DNA from: Pedobacter punctiformis
GTDB taxonomy: Bacteria; Bacteroidota; Bacteroidia; Sphingobacteriales; Sphingobacteriaceae
Assembly: GCF_027213715.1 (NCBI RefSeq)
Contig: NZ_JAPWGM010000006.1
Location: 1 to 64,000 of the forward strand
DNA: 64,000 nucleotides
Direction of reading: 5' to 3'
Part shown: one piece after another, positions 18,835-26,374 of the stretch
Position numbering within the stretch: the stretch's first letter is position 1
Layout of the letters: each line of letters begins with the position of its first letter
Program-made: the position numbers and the translations under genes
Notes under the pieces: generated by a model
Told to the model about the DNA's origin: nothing
The model's input: the letters and a program-made list of their open reading frames with translations, nothing else
The model's database searches: none

Positions 18835-20455
18835 GCTAACCATCTTCGGAGGGGTGATTGTATCCCTGTTCCTGTTACTTTATGCCTGCAAAAAAACAAC
18901 AACAGCCGGGGCTACAACCGAAACAGCCAATGCAAAAGGGGCTATGATGGCTGCAAGCCCGGCAGCTTTATCACTGGCATCAGGCCCTTTTGTTACTGCT
19001 TATGTAGAAGTTAACAGCAACAATTTTGTAAACCCCGGCTGTTATACCTACGGTGCTCCGGCCAATCAACTATTCGGTATCTCGGTAATTTTTGCTGCAA
19101 ATATTAATTCAACCAACGGCGTACCAACTTTGTATTTTAACCCACAAGTGCAGGATGTACTTAACTCCGGTAAAGTAGCCTATTTGCAATCGTTAGGCAT
19201 TAAGGTTTTGCTAGATGTATTGGGCAATCACCAAAATGCAGGCTGGGGCTGTTTTACTACTTACGCTGCTGCTGATGCATTTGCCGTACAATGTGCCAAT
19301 GCCGTACAGCAATATGGCCTTGATGGAATCGATATTGATGATGAGTATTCAACCTGTACCGCTAACAATAGCTCGCTGGTATTGGCTGCCGCGGCATTAA
19401 GAGCAAGGTTAGGTACCTCTAAAATCATCTCTATGGCTGCGTTTGGCCAGTCTAATTATTTTACAGCAACCTATAACGGCCAAAAATTAGGCGATATTTT
19501 AGATTATGTTTTTGAGCAAACCTACTTTTCATCTGATTATGCAGGCCGTTTACAGCCCTACATTAACGCCGGGGTGCCTAAAAGTAAACTCGGTTTAGGT
19601 ACAGATTTAAGCAATAGCGATCAGGCTGCTGTAGCCACTTATGTTAAAAATAATGGCCTTGCAAGCGCTATGGTTTATAATGTAGCCAATAATTCGCAAA
19701 CCAAACTCTCATCAATATCAAATGTACTTTACGGTTCGGCAACGGCCGTTAAACCTAATTGTATTGATGGAACAGGAACCCCTCCGGTAACGGCTGCAAA
19801 TATGTCGCTGGTATTTGACGGAACAAATGAATATTTAAATTCCAATACCTTTAACCTGGCAGGTACCAGTTTAACCTACGAAGGATGGATTAAACCAGCA
19901 GCATTTAAATCGGTTTTCCCAAATATCTCAACAATTATGGGTATCGAGGTAAGCGATGCCAATGTAGCTTTGCTTCGTTTGGGCGATGCATCCCTGGCCA
20001 ATAATAAATTACAATTTGTTTTAAATACAGGCGGCGCAACACCTAAAAAATTAAGTTCCGTATCGGCCTTAAACGCCAATACCTGGTATCACGTTGCTGC
20101 TACTTATGATGGTGCAACCATGAAAATTTACATCAACGGCGTTTTAGATGCCAGCTTAAGTGCTACGGGTACCATATCGGCAAATGGCGCATTTCAGGTT
20201 TCGAGAAGCTGGGATGCAAACCGTGGGTTTAACGGCCAGTTTGATGAACTAAGAGTTTGGAAAACGGCCTTATCGCAAACCTCTATCCAGGCTAATAAAT
20301 GCAGTGTGGCGGCAAACAGCACAAGTTTAGAAGCTTACTGGAAATTTAATGAAGGTACAGGTACATCTATTGCTGATGCGACCGGCCACGGGCATAACGC
20401 AAACCTGGTTAATATGGAAAGCACAGATTGGTCTACCATTGTGCCCTGCCCATAA
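18827..20455 (+). CDS. GH18 endo-beta-N-acetylglucosaminidase-like lipoprotein with LamG-like domain
   Basis: A 542-aa protein with a lipoprotein signal ending LLYAC (Cys21). The GH18 domain spans about 53-310 with the catalytic DGIDIDDE at 166-173 (Glu173 present), close to the EndoH/EndoF1 pattern. The C-terminal half (about 328-540) is a concanavalin/LamG-3 fold (AMSLVFDGTNEYLN-like start, ANTWYHVAATYDGATMKIYI, FDELRVWKTALS, YWKFNEGTGTSIADATG) and likely binds carbohydrate. Last gene of the susC-susD-GH18-GH18 operon. Two endoglycosidases with different binding domains suggest different glycan classes or steps. Confidence 0.87.
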   Translation: MKKLTIFGGVIVSLFLLLYACKKTTTAGATTETANAKGAMMAASPAALSLASGPFVTAYVEVNSNNFVNPGCYTYGAPANQLFGISVIFAANINSTNGVPTLYFNPQVQDVLNSGKVAYLQSLGIKVLLDVLGNHQNAGWGCFTTYAAADAFAVQCANAVQQYGLDGIDIDDEYSTCTANNSSLVLAAAALRARLGTSKIISMAAFGQSNYFTATYNGQKLGDILDYVFEQTYFSSDYAGRLQPYINAGVPKSKLGLGTDLSNSDQAAVATYVKNNGLASAMVYNVANNSQTKLSSISNVLYGSATAVKPNCIDGTGTPPVTAANMSLVFDGTNEYLNSNTFNLAGTSLTYEGWIKPAAFKSVFPNISTIMGIEVSDANVALLRLGDASLANNKLQFVLNTGGATPKKLSSVSALNANTWYHVAATYDGATMKIYINGVLDASLSATGTISANGAFQVSRSWDANRGFNGQFDELRVWKTALSQTSIQANKCSVAANSTSLEAYWKFNEGTGTSIADATGHGHNANLVNMESTDWSTIVPCP

Positions 20456-20480
20456 AATTTTTAACCATTAATATTTCTTA

Positions 20481-20519
20481 AACATCATCCTTGGCATACT
20501 TGCATAGGGTGATGTTTTT
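20481..20519 (+). terminator. Terminator of the GH18 operon
   Basis: AACATCATCC (20481-20490) pairs with GGGTGATGTT (20508-20517) with one wobble, followed by a T-run (TTTTTG). It lies 26 bases after the stop of the second GH18 gene. Confidence 0.85.
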
Positions 20520-20566
20520 GTCTATAGAGATTTACTAAAATTAAACCCCTAAATAGGTTTTTAAAC

Positions 20567-20595
20567 AAAAAAAGCCCATCTTTCGATGAGCTTTT
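20567..20595 (-). terminator. Terminator-like hairpin, better in minus orientation
   Basis: AAAAGCCCATC (20570-20580) and GATGAGCTTTT (20585-20595) form an 11-bp stem with a 4-base loop. In minus-strand RNA the single mismatch becomes G-U and a run of Ts follows, so it works best for a transcript coming from the right. No minus-strand gene is present there now, which hints at a lost or rearranged gene near the island's left edge. Confidence 0.6.
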
Positions 20596-20607
20596 GATCA
20601 GTAGCCG

Positions 20608-20716
20608 TTACTGGACAGATTTCGAATTTTTTCTTGGCTGATTTACAGGAATTGGCGAAAGTTGCAAATTATCTCAGATGATAGAACAAGATTACTGGAC
20701 AAGTATCGAACTTTTT
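20608..20716. repeat. Pair of imperfect 25-base direct repeats, 84 bases apart
   Basis: Both copies (20608-20632 and 20692-20716) begin TTACTGGACA and continue to a TCGAA core followed by a run of Ts; I count 21 of 25 positions identical. They lie in the non-coding stretch between the GH18 operon and the first island gene, where the left end of the island is expected. The right-hand copy contains ATCGAACT (20705-20712), also found in the tRNA-Met gene at 38220-38227. This could be an attachment-site remnant, but eight bases may match by chance. Confidence 0.6.
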
Positions 20717-20830
20717 AAATAGCACTTTCATTGAAAATTGATAGGTCAGCTTTAGTTGACTTAATTTATGTCAGTTTTTGCTAGTGGTAAAAATTAATTG
20801 TATTATTATGCGCTAAACGTCTCTTCAAGC

Positions 20831-21274
20831 ATGAGAATCTTCACGGTTATTTGTTATTTTTTCCTGACTATAATTATATTCGCTTCAACAGGCGTTGTAA
20901 TTCCTTATATTTTGGAGGCTATCTAAGATACCCCACATAAAATCCGGGATTTAAACCAGAACATTGTTACATACTTCATAGCAATCTTCGCTTCAGCCTG
21001 TTTGGATCTGATCCTAAAATTGATCGACAAAGAATCTCGTTCCAGAAAAGCTGTTATTCTGGCCTTACTAATCATCTGTATACTAGTGGTTGCCGGAACT
21101 GCGTTTTTACTCTATTACAACGCTAATGGGGGCCAGAATGGAATAAAAACATACTTATCTATTGGCGTTATTCTATCATTTGTGATGTGGTGGATTGCGC
21201 ACTACAAAGACGAGGCTTTCAATCCCCCGGTAAGTTCATTGGGAGGAAGTACAGATAAACCTTTAAGAAACTGA
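20831..21274 (+). pseudogene. Small multi-pass membrane protein gene with in-frame TAA
   Basis: An ATG at 20831 opens a frame reading MRIFTVICYFFLTIIIFAST, then IPYILEAI and TAA at 20924-20926. The same frame continues without a further stop through RDLNQNIVTYFIAIFASACL to a stop ending at 21274. Read through, it is about 147 residues with four hydrophobic segments (about 4-25, 46-62, 74-97 and 105-121) and a short hydrophilic tail. Internal TTG at 21002 could start a shorter 90-aa product. The stop is only 6 bases before the DGQHR gene, so the two probably form a unit. Either the gene is broken by a nonsense change, or two products are made, or the base call is wrong. Family not recognised. 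Confidence 0.65.
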
Positions 21275-21280
21275 TAGGCA

Positions 21281-22846
21281 ATGGGAAATTTTTTAGAATT
21301 ACAGGCATTAAAGGTTAACCAACCATTAGGGGAGTTTTATGTCGTTTCGATTTCGGCTAAAGATTTACTCTCTGTATCGTTTTCAGAACCCCTGAGATAC
21401 ATTGATAGTTCTGGTGCCGTTCAAGGGAGCCAACGTGTTCAGGATGATAAGCGGTTGAAGGAAATTGCAACTTATATTGAAACGGTTGAAATGGCATTTC
21501 CAAATTCTATCATCTTGGGGGCCAATTATAACAAAAATGGCATTATTTCAAAAGATGGGGATGAGCGTTGGAGAATCACCAAAGACGAAAACTGTGGAAC
21601 TTTCAAATTAATTATACCGCAGGAATTGCCCCTAGCTGCAATCATTGATGGGCAGCACAGGCTTAAGGCCTTTCAACATGTTACCAAGCAAGAGCGGTTT
21701 GATGACCTGCAGCTGTTATGCTCTGTGTATTTTGATCTACCAAACTCTTACCAGGCATTTCTATTCGCAACAATAAATTCTAATCAGAAAAGAGTCAATA
21801 GGAGTGTGGCGTTAGAGCAATTCGGTTACAATGTTGACGATGAACCGGAAATGGCCTGGACGCCTGAAAAATTCGCTGTATTCCTTTCGCGTAAGCTTAA
21901 TGTTGATAGCATCAATTCTGCTTTCTACCAGCACATTAAAGTGACCCTGTTAGACGGTGATAAACTTTTTCCAGATGGTTTGAGACCAGGATGGGAAGTA
22001 TCTACTGCTACTATTGTTGATGGAATAGATGGCCTTATTACTTCAAATGCAAAGCGTGACCGGGTAATGATGCAGGAAGTGAGTGTTTTTAAAGGGCGAA
22101 ATAGGAGTATGATCAAAAAGGTTAAGGATGTTTCGCCTTTGAGAGAACTATTTATTAACGGAAACGACCAGGCAATTTATGATATAATCACTTCCTTTTT
22201 TAATGCATTCAGGAACCAATTTTGGTTGAGCTATAATGAGAAATCGTATATTTTCAAGACAGTCGGCGTTCAAGCGGCATTCGACGTACTGAAACTTATT
22301 TTAAACAAAGAATCTGGGACACTGTCCGCAAGTATAGATTTTGAGAATTATCTGGCGAAGGCCAAAGGCATTGATTTTTCTGACAAGTTTTTCCAGGCGT
22401 CAGGTATCGGGCGCGGGCGAATAAAGAATATCATTGCATTGGCTACAGGCTTGATTGGAGAATCAAAAATTAAAAAAACTGATATCCCGTTTTATTTAAA
22501 CATTATAAACGGCAAAACCACGGATACTGAAAAGGAAATCATGCAATGGGATGAGGATGCAGAAAATGCCGTAATTGCTGCTCTGGAAAAAACGAACTGG
22601 AATTATGATAATAAAAGTGTCAGCATAGATCTCAATGAAGACTATGAAACGTTAGAGACTTTTACCAAGTATGATGCGTTCTATTCGCATTTGGTCTCGC
22701 TTGCCGAAACGGGGTATGCAGGAAGTTTGCCAACTGATCCCGATTTCGCAGAACAACAAAGGGAAAATTTCGATCCGGAAGATCTGGTGAATAGCTGTTT
22801 AATTGAATATGAGGTTAACTTGAGGAAGTTAGGGTGGGCTCAATAA
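21281..22846 (+). CDS. DGQHR-domain protein (DndB-like, second copy)
   Basis: A 521-aa protein with the defining DGQHR motif at 123-127 (LAAIIDGQHRLKAFQHV) followed by the family's FATINSNQKRVNRS block (ParB/DndB-like fold). DndB proteins bind the promoter of dnd operons and restrain phosphorothioation; longer DGQHR paralogues often accompany dnd or related modification clusters and are less understood. This copy is much longer than the DndB at 28789-29940 and differs from it in the second half. It faces the restriction-like operon convergently, with 32 bases between stops. A sensor or regulator role is likely, but unproven. Confidence 0.85.
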   Translation: MGNFLELQALKVNQPLGEFYVVSISAKDLLSVSFSEPLRYIDSSGAVQGSQRVQDDKRLKEIATYIETVEMAFPNSIILGANYNKNGIISKDGDERWRITKDENCGTFKLIIPQELPLAAIIDGQHRLKAFQHVTKQERFDDLQLLCSVYFDLPNSYQAFLFATINSNQKRVNRSVALEQFGYNVDDEPEMAWTPEKFAVFLSRKLNVDSINSAFYQHIKVTLLDGDKLFPDGLRPGWEVSTATIVDGIDGLITSNAKRDRVMMQEVSVFKGRNRSMIKKVKDVSPLRELFINGNDQAIYDIITSFFNAFRNQFWLSYNEKSYIFKTVGVQAAFDVLKLILNKESGTLSASIDFENYLAKAKGIDFSDKFFQASGIGRGRIKNIIALATGLIGESKIKKTDIPFYLNIINGKTTDTEKEIMQWDEDAENAVIAALEKTNWNYDNKSVSIDLNEDYETLETFTKYDAFYSHLVSLAETGYAGSLPTDPDFAEQQRENFDPEDLVNSCLIEYEVNLRKLGWAQ

Positions 22847-22878
22847 AATGGATGCCATCAGGTAAATTTTAAACGATC

Positions 22879-23721
22879 TTACTCGATGTCCTGTAATACC
22901 AGGTCAATCGCGTTGGTGTAAATTGGCAATACTTCCTTTTCAATTCCAAAATTCTTTTCTATCATAATGTCAACAATGGCTTGACCGTCAATCAATACGA
23001 TCGGTACCGCTCCGTTTTGAAAGGATACGCTTTTTGCATCGTTGCTAAATTTTGATGTGGTAAAAAATATCCCCTGCTGATATTTTCCCTGAATATCTCC
23101 CCGGAACTGATTGATCTTCGGCCTTCCTATTGATGCTTTTGTCCATCTTTTGCATTCGAAGGCAACTTTCATATAGACCAGACCGATTTTCAATTCGCCA
23201 TAGCCATCGATTCCACCATCTTTTGTTTTGCTGGTTACCTTGAGATTCTTGAAGCCGTAAACCAATAACAACCTTTTACAAAATTCCTCAAAAGAAAATG
23301 GATCAAGTTGTGTTAACTGATGCAGGGTAGAGGCTTTGAATTCAAGAAGATATTTTTCATGTAAGCTTTTTATCTGCTCAAAATTTGATTCCAGTGGCAG
23401 CTGTTCTACTTTTGCTATTGCTGTAGGCGCACTTTTATGGGGAACCCCTTTTACCCAGTAATGCCCGTCAGTTAGAAAGATGAAATGTTTGGATTTATGG
23501 GCCGTTGGAAAATTAAGGTTTTCACTATGCCTTCTCAACTGTGTCCTGACAATGTGCTCAGGGTTTATTGCGTTGAAACGGTAAAGGTCATCCTCGATTA
23601 TTCTTTTATAAATGTCCCCTACACGTAAAGGCTGTCCCTCTCTTTTTAATGCTTCGGCAATCGCTTCGTTGATGGTTTTTTTAGGCATATGTGTTTTGGC
23701 TGAATTAAATATTGTTTTCAA
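22879..23721 (-). CDS. HARE-HTH / Mrr-type restriction endonuclease
   Basis: A 280-aa protein in two domains. Residues about 13-92 (TINEAIAEALKREGQPLRVG ... FIFLTDGHYWVKG) form a HARE-HTH/ASXL-type winged helix that reads DNA or modified bases. Residues about 138-265 are a PD-(D/E)xK Mrr-like nuclease: FSFEEFCKRLL, DGGIDGYGEL with Asp172, and the catalytic FECKRW with Glu189 and Lys191. Met12 (MPKKTINEAI) may be the true start. It is the last gene of a five-gene operon and is the best candidate for the DNA-cutting subunit of a restriction system that senses missing, or present, phosphorothioation. Confidence 0.86.
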   Translation of the reverse strand: MKTIFNSAKTHMPKKTINEAIAEALKREGQPLRVGDIYKRIIEDDLYRFNAINPEHIVRTQLRRHSENLNFPTAHKSKHFIFLTDGHYWVKGVPHKSAPTAIAKVEQLPLESNFEQIKSLHEKYLLEFKASTLHQLTQLDPFSFEEFCKRLLLVYGFKNLKVTSKTKDGGIDGYGELKIGLVYMKVAFECKRWTKASIGRPKINQFRGDIQGKYQQGIFFTTSKFSNDAKSVSFQNGAVPIVLIDGQAIVDIMIEKNFGIEKEVLPIYTNAIDLVLQDIE

Positions 23722-23745
23722 TGATCATTTTTTAGTGGCCGATCA

Positions 23746-24195
23746 CTATTCATTAATAAATTTATAAAATCCCACTAAAAAACCATCAAGTGTACGTGGC
23801 TGCTCTGGAAAATGTTCGATCAGTTCCAGAAAGCCACCATAGGCGTACCGGTTTAATATTTTCATCCCGTCATCACTCAACTTGGTAGCAGTGGCGGGGT
23901 CAATCAATGTGGCCAAAACTTTGTTCAGAGCGTTTCTTTCTTTAAAGGAAATCGCCAGCGATGTTAATTCGGTATGGAGAAACAATGCAATGATAAAATG
24001 TCGGTGCTGCTTATACTCCCCGGGGAACTGCTGGACAATTTCCGTCGTGTCACTGTTTGTATAAGGATGCTTTTTGCCTTTTTTCAGCCCGGTGATCAGG
24101 CAGAAGTAAAAACTGTCAAATTCGAGCTCAAAACCATTTTTTTTGGGAATATGGGTAAACCATTCCCTGGCCTTATCTGGTAGTCTGAATGCCAT
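23746..24195 (-). CDS. Uncharacterised 149-aa protein, partner of SMC-like ATPase
   Basis: I do not recognise the family. It is a soluble, mostly helical protein with no signal peptide or membrane segment: MAFRLPDKAREWF at the start, a central helical block HRHFIIALFLHTELTSLAIS, and the end YGGFLELIEHFPEQPRTLDG. It starts 2 bases after the stop of the SMC-like ATPase gene, so the two are almost certainly co-translated and the product is likely a subunit of that ATPase complex. The arrangement recalls small accessory subunits next to DndD- or ABC-type ATPases in defence operons. Confidence 0.7.
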   Translation of the reverse strand: MAFRLPDKAREWFTHIPKKNGFELEFDSFYFCLITGLKKGKKHPYTNSDTTEIVQQFPGEYKQHRHFIIALFLHTELTSLAISFKERNALNKVLATLIDPATATKLSDDGMKILNRYAYGGFLELIEHFPEQPRTLDGFLVGFYKFINE

Positions 24196-24197
24196 TT

Positions 24198-26162
24198 CTA
24201 TTGTTTGTCTGTGTGAAAATTTTCAAAGTATGCCTGGTCTGTCAACCATATACCATCTTCGCTTTCCTGAAATCCTTTAATGGTTCTTGCACCGGCCTCC
24301 AGATCACCACCGTCTTTTCGGAATAGTGTTATGAAATTAATCTGACCCGGTGCTGCTTCAGCCATTGGCCTGACAAAACCGCCTCTCTCACTGGAGATAA
24401 CAAAGGCTATAAACTGATCGGCCAGATTTGGGATTAGCTTTGCAATTTGTGGCCTGATGTTTAGGTCAATTGGACCCGATGGACTATCTACAACTGATGG
24501 CAGGCTGTAACTGTGGTTTCCAAACAGTGAGGAAAGGAACGCATATCCAACTGCCAGGGTTTCTCCCATACTGCCACCATCCTTATCCGCCAATTTTAAA
24601 GACCGGTCAATGGCCGCAATTCGGATATTGTTGCTTGGCATAAGCTCCTCTATTCTCTTATTGGCAACCATACAGACTTCTTCGTTGATCGATGCCTTGG
24701 ACTGTTCAAAAGCATTATCCAGGATACGGAACAATATATCTTTCCTTTCTTTTAAGCCTTTTGTTTTTGTTACCGCTGCAAGATCTTTTTCGGCCTGGTC
24801 GTGTCTGCGCGTCAGGATATCAAGGTTCCAGCTGGTATCGGAATCATTTGTTCTATCTTCATATTTATATAAGGTTGTCTGAAGTCGGCCAACCTCGACA
24901 TGGAGCTGTTTTATACGATCGCTTATCTCTTTGGTTTTAGGATCCCGTTCACTGGCAAGTTCGCGTATCGTGTCAAGGTTCTGTTTCGCAAAAAGCTGTG
25001 TTTGTTGGGCTGATTCAAGCTCCTGGATGAGTTCAGGTAACGTTATAGACTGTGCATCTTTTGAGCTTATCCGGTCTTTGATATCGGATTTCATTGCGTT
25101 TAACACTGCGACTTCTTCAGATCCAAGATACTGGTCAGCCCTGCTCCTGATCATTTCCTTGATCACGTGGTCTATCGGGCGTCCACAGATACAGTCATCT
25201 TCATCGGCAATTTCATCAAAGAATTCACGTGCTGCCACACCTGGTAATTTAACACGGTCTAAGTTTCCCTTAAGTTCAACTATGTTTGCGGCGAAGCTGG
25301 GGTTCAATTCCACCGGGTTTTTGATGAAGGTAATTACGGTTAAACTTTTCTCTGCAACTTGCTGCTCGGCTACCTTGAGGTTATCGTTTGCCTGGCTTAG
25401 TTGCTGCGTTAGCTCACTGTCCTTCTCAATTTCTTTCCGGAAATCTTTTTCTAATTCATCGATTTTGTTCGTCGTCTCAGTAAGCTTTAATTGATATCCT
25501 TCACTTTCAGCCTTTACCTGATCCATTCTGGCTTTTAACGCTTGTACTTTATTCATCCTGGTAGTCAATTCCCTTTTGCCTCCGGTAGTCCCGCTCTTGT
25601 TGGCCTCTTCTGTCCAATGTTCATCGATCCGCGCCTTTACCCGGTCAAAAAAATGCAGCTGGTATATCGCTTCTATTGAGTTTTGCGCATTCGTCGATTC
25701 TGCATCCAGTAAATTCGCTGCCAGTTCGCCATCAAACATTAACAGATTTACAAAATCAGGTGTCAAGATTGGGCGTAAAATAGACGGAATATTAAAACCT
25801 TCGTCCTTTCCGGCCAGTCCAGTAGTATAATAGGTAACTTTCCCGTGATCGTTAAAATTGAAATTAAGTTCAATAGTTAGCCGCTTGGATCCATTGTATA
25901 AGAGCCTTAATTCAAAAGAACCGCTGGCAGTGTTTTTGTTTTTTCTGAACTGTAAAGCGATGTCGTGTCCGTTTGACCATATTTCGGGACCCGCCAGAGC
26001 TGCCCGTAATAACTTTAAAGTGGTGGTTTTGCCCGTGCCGTTTGGCATTTGTAACAGTGAAATCTTGTGTACAGAATTTTCCCCCTTTGTAAAGGACAAA
26101 TCATGGTCGGGACAACGCAGGCCCTTTGCTGACCATCCCAGGATTTTTATTTCAATGGCCAT
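24198..26162 (-). CDS. DndD-like SMC/RecN-type ATPase of the restriction-like operon
   Basis: A 654-aa ATPase. Walker A is PNGTGKTTT (40-48), and LLMFDGELAANLL (about 152-164) matches the FFFD(A/G)E block typical of DndD-like proteins. Two coiled-coil arms (about 200-290 and 365-470) flank a CICG turn (zinc-hook-like, DDCICGRPIDHVI). The C-terminal head has a signature motif in GGSMGETLAVGYAF and a Walker B-like VVDSPSG. It is distinct from the DndD encoded at 31870-33990. It probably powers DNA sensing or translocation for the nuclease set encoded around it. Confidence 0.84.
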   Translation of the reverse strand: MAIEIKILGWSAKGLRCPDHDLSFTKGENSVHKISLLQMPNGTGKTTTLKLLRAALAGPEIWSNGHDIALQFRKNKNTASGSFELRLLYNGSKRLTIELNFNFNDHGKVTYYTTGLAGKDEGFNIPSILRPILTPDFVNLLMFDGELAANLLDAESTNAQNSIEAIYQLHFFDRVKARIDEHWTEEANKSGTTGGKRELTTRMNKVQALKARMDQVKAESEGYQLKLTETTNKIDELEKDFRKEIEKDSELTQQLSQANDNLKVAEQQVAEKSLTVITFIKNPVELNPSFAANIVELKGNLDRVKLPGVAAREFFDEIADEDDCICGRPIDHVIKEMIRSRADQYLGSEEVAVLNAMKSDIKDRISSKDAQSITLPELIQELESAQQTQLFAKQNLDTIRELASERDPKTKEISDRIKQLHVEVGRLQTTLYKYEDRTNDSDTSWNLDILTRRHDQAEKDLAAVTKTKGLKERKDILFRILDNAFEQSKASINEEVCMVANKRIEELMPSNNIRIAAIDRSLKLADKDGGSMGETLAVGYAFLSSLFGNHSYSLPSVVDSPSGPIDLNIRPQIAKLIPNLADQFIAFVISSERGGFVRPMAEAAPGQINFITLFRKDGGDLEAGARTIKGFQESEDGIWLTDQAYFENFHTDKQ

Positions 26163-26163
26163 A

Positions 26164-26364
26164 TTATTCGGTTAGATCGTTATTTACTATAGTGGTTTCA
26201 AAGCATACCCCGGTTCTTCTGCGGTAGGTTTCCTGATCGGCAATGTCCTCGTTGCCTTCCATCAGTTGCTCCATCCACGCAACAAGTTTGGCTGCAAGCT
26301 CTGGAGGCTGTCCTTCCTGTGCAACCGCCGCTTCAATCGCACTTTTTATTTTTTTATGTATCAT
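26164..26364 (-). CDS. Small 66-aa protein of the restriction-like operon
   Basis: A 66-aa acidic protein with a helical N-terminal part (IHKKIKSAIEAAVAQEG, ELAAKLVAWMEQLMEGNED) and a short polar tail. I do not recognise it with certainty; it is like small proteins found next to ATPase genes in DNA-modification-linked defence operons. It lies 10 bases after the helicase gene and 1 base before the SMC-like ATPase gene, so its place in the operon is tightly kept and it is likely to be real. Confidence 0.7.
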   Translation of the reverse strand: MIHKKIKSAIEAAVAQEGQPPELAAKLVAWMEQLMEGNEDIADQETYRRRTGVCFETTIVNNDLTE

Positions 26365-26374
26365 AGCAGTCAGG

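Noticed and set aside
20705..20712. ATCGAACT shared with tRNA-Met as a definite attachment core
   Set aside because: Eight bases in about 250 scanned can match by chance; mentioned only as a possible clue.
24931..25494. 187-codon plus-strand frame opposite the SMC-like ATPase gene
   Set aside because: It is a serine-rich mirror of the ATPase gene in another frame and lacks any domain; the ATPase frame is clearly the coding one.
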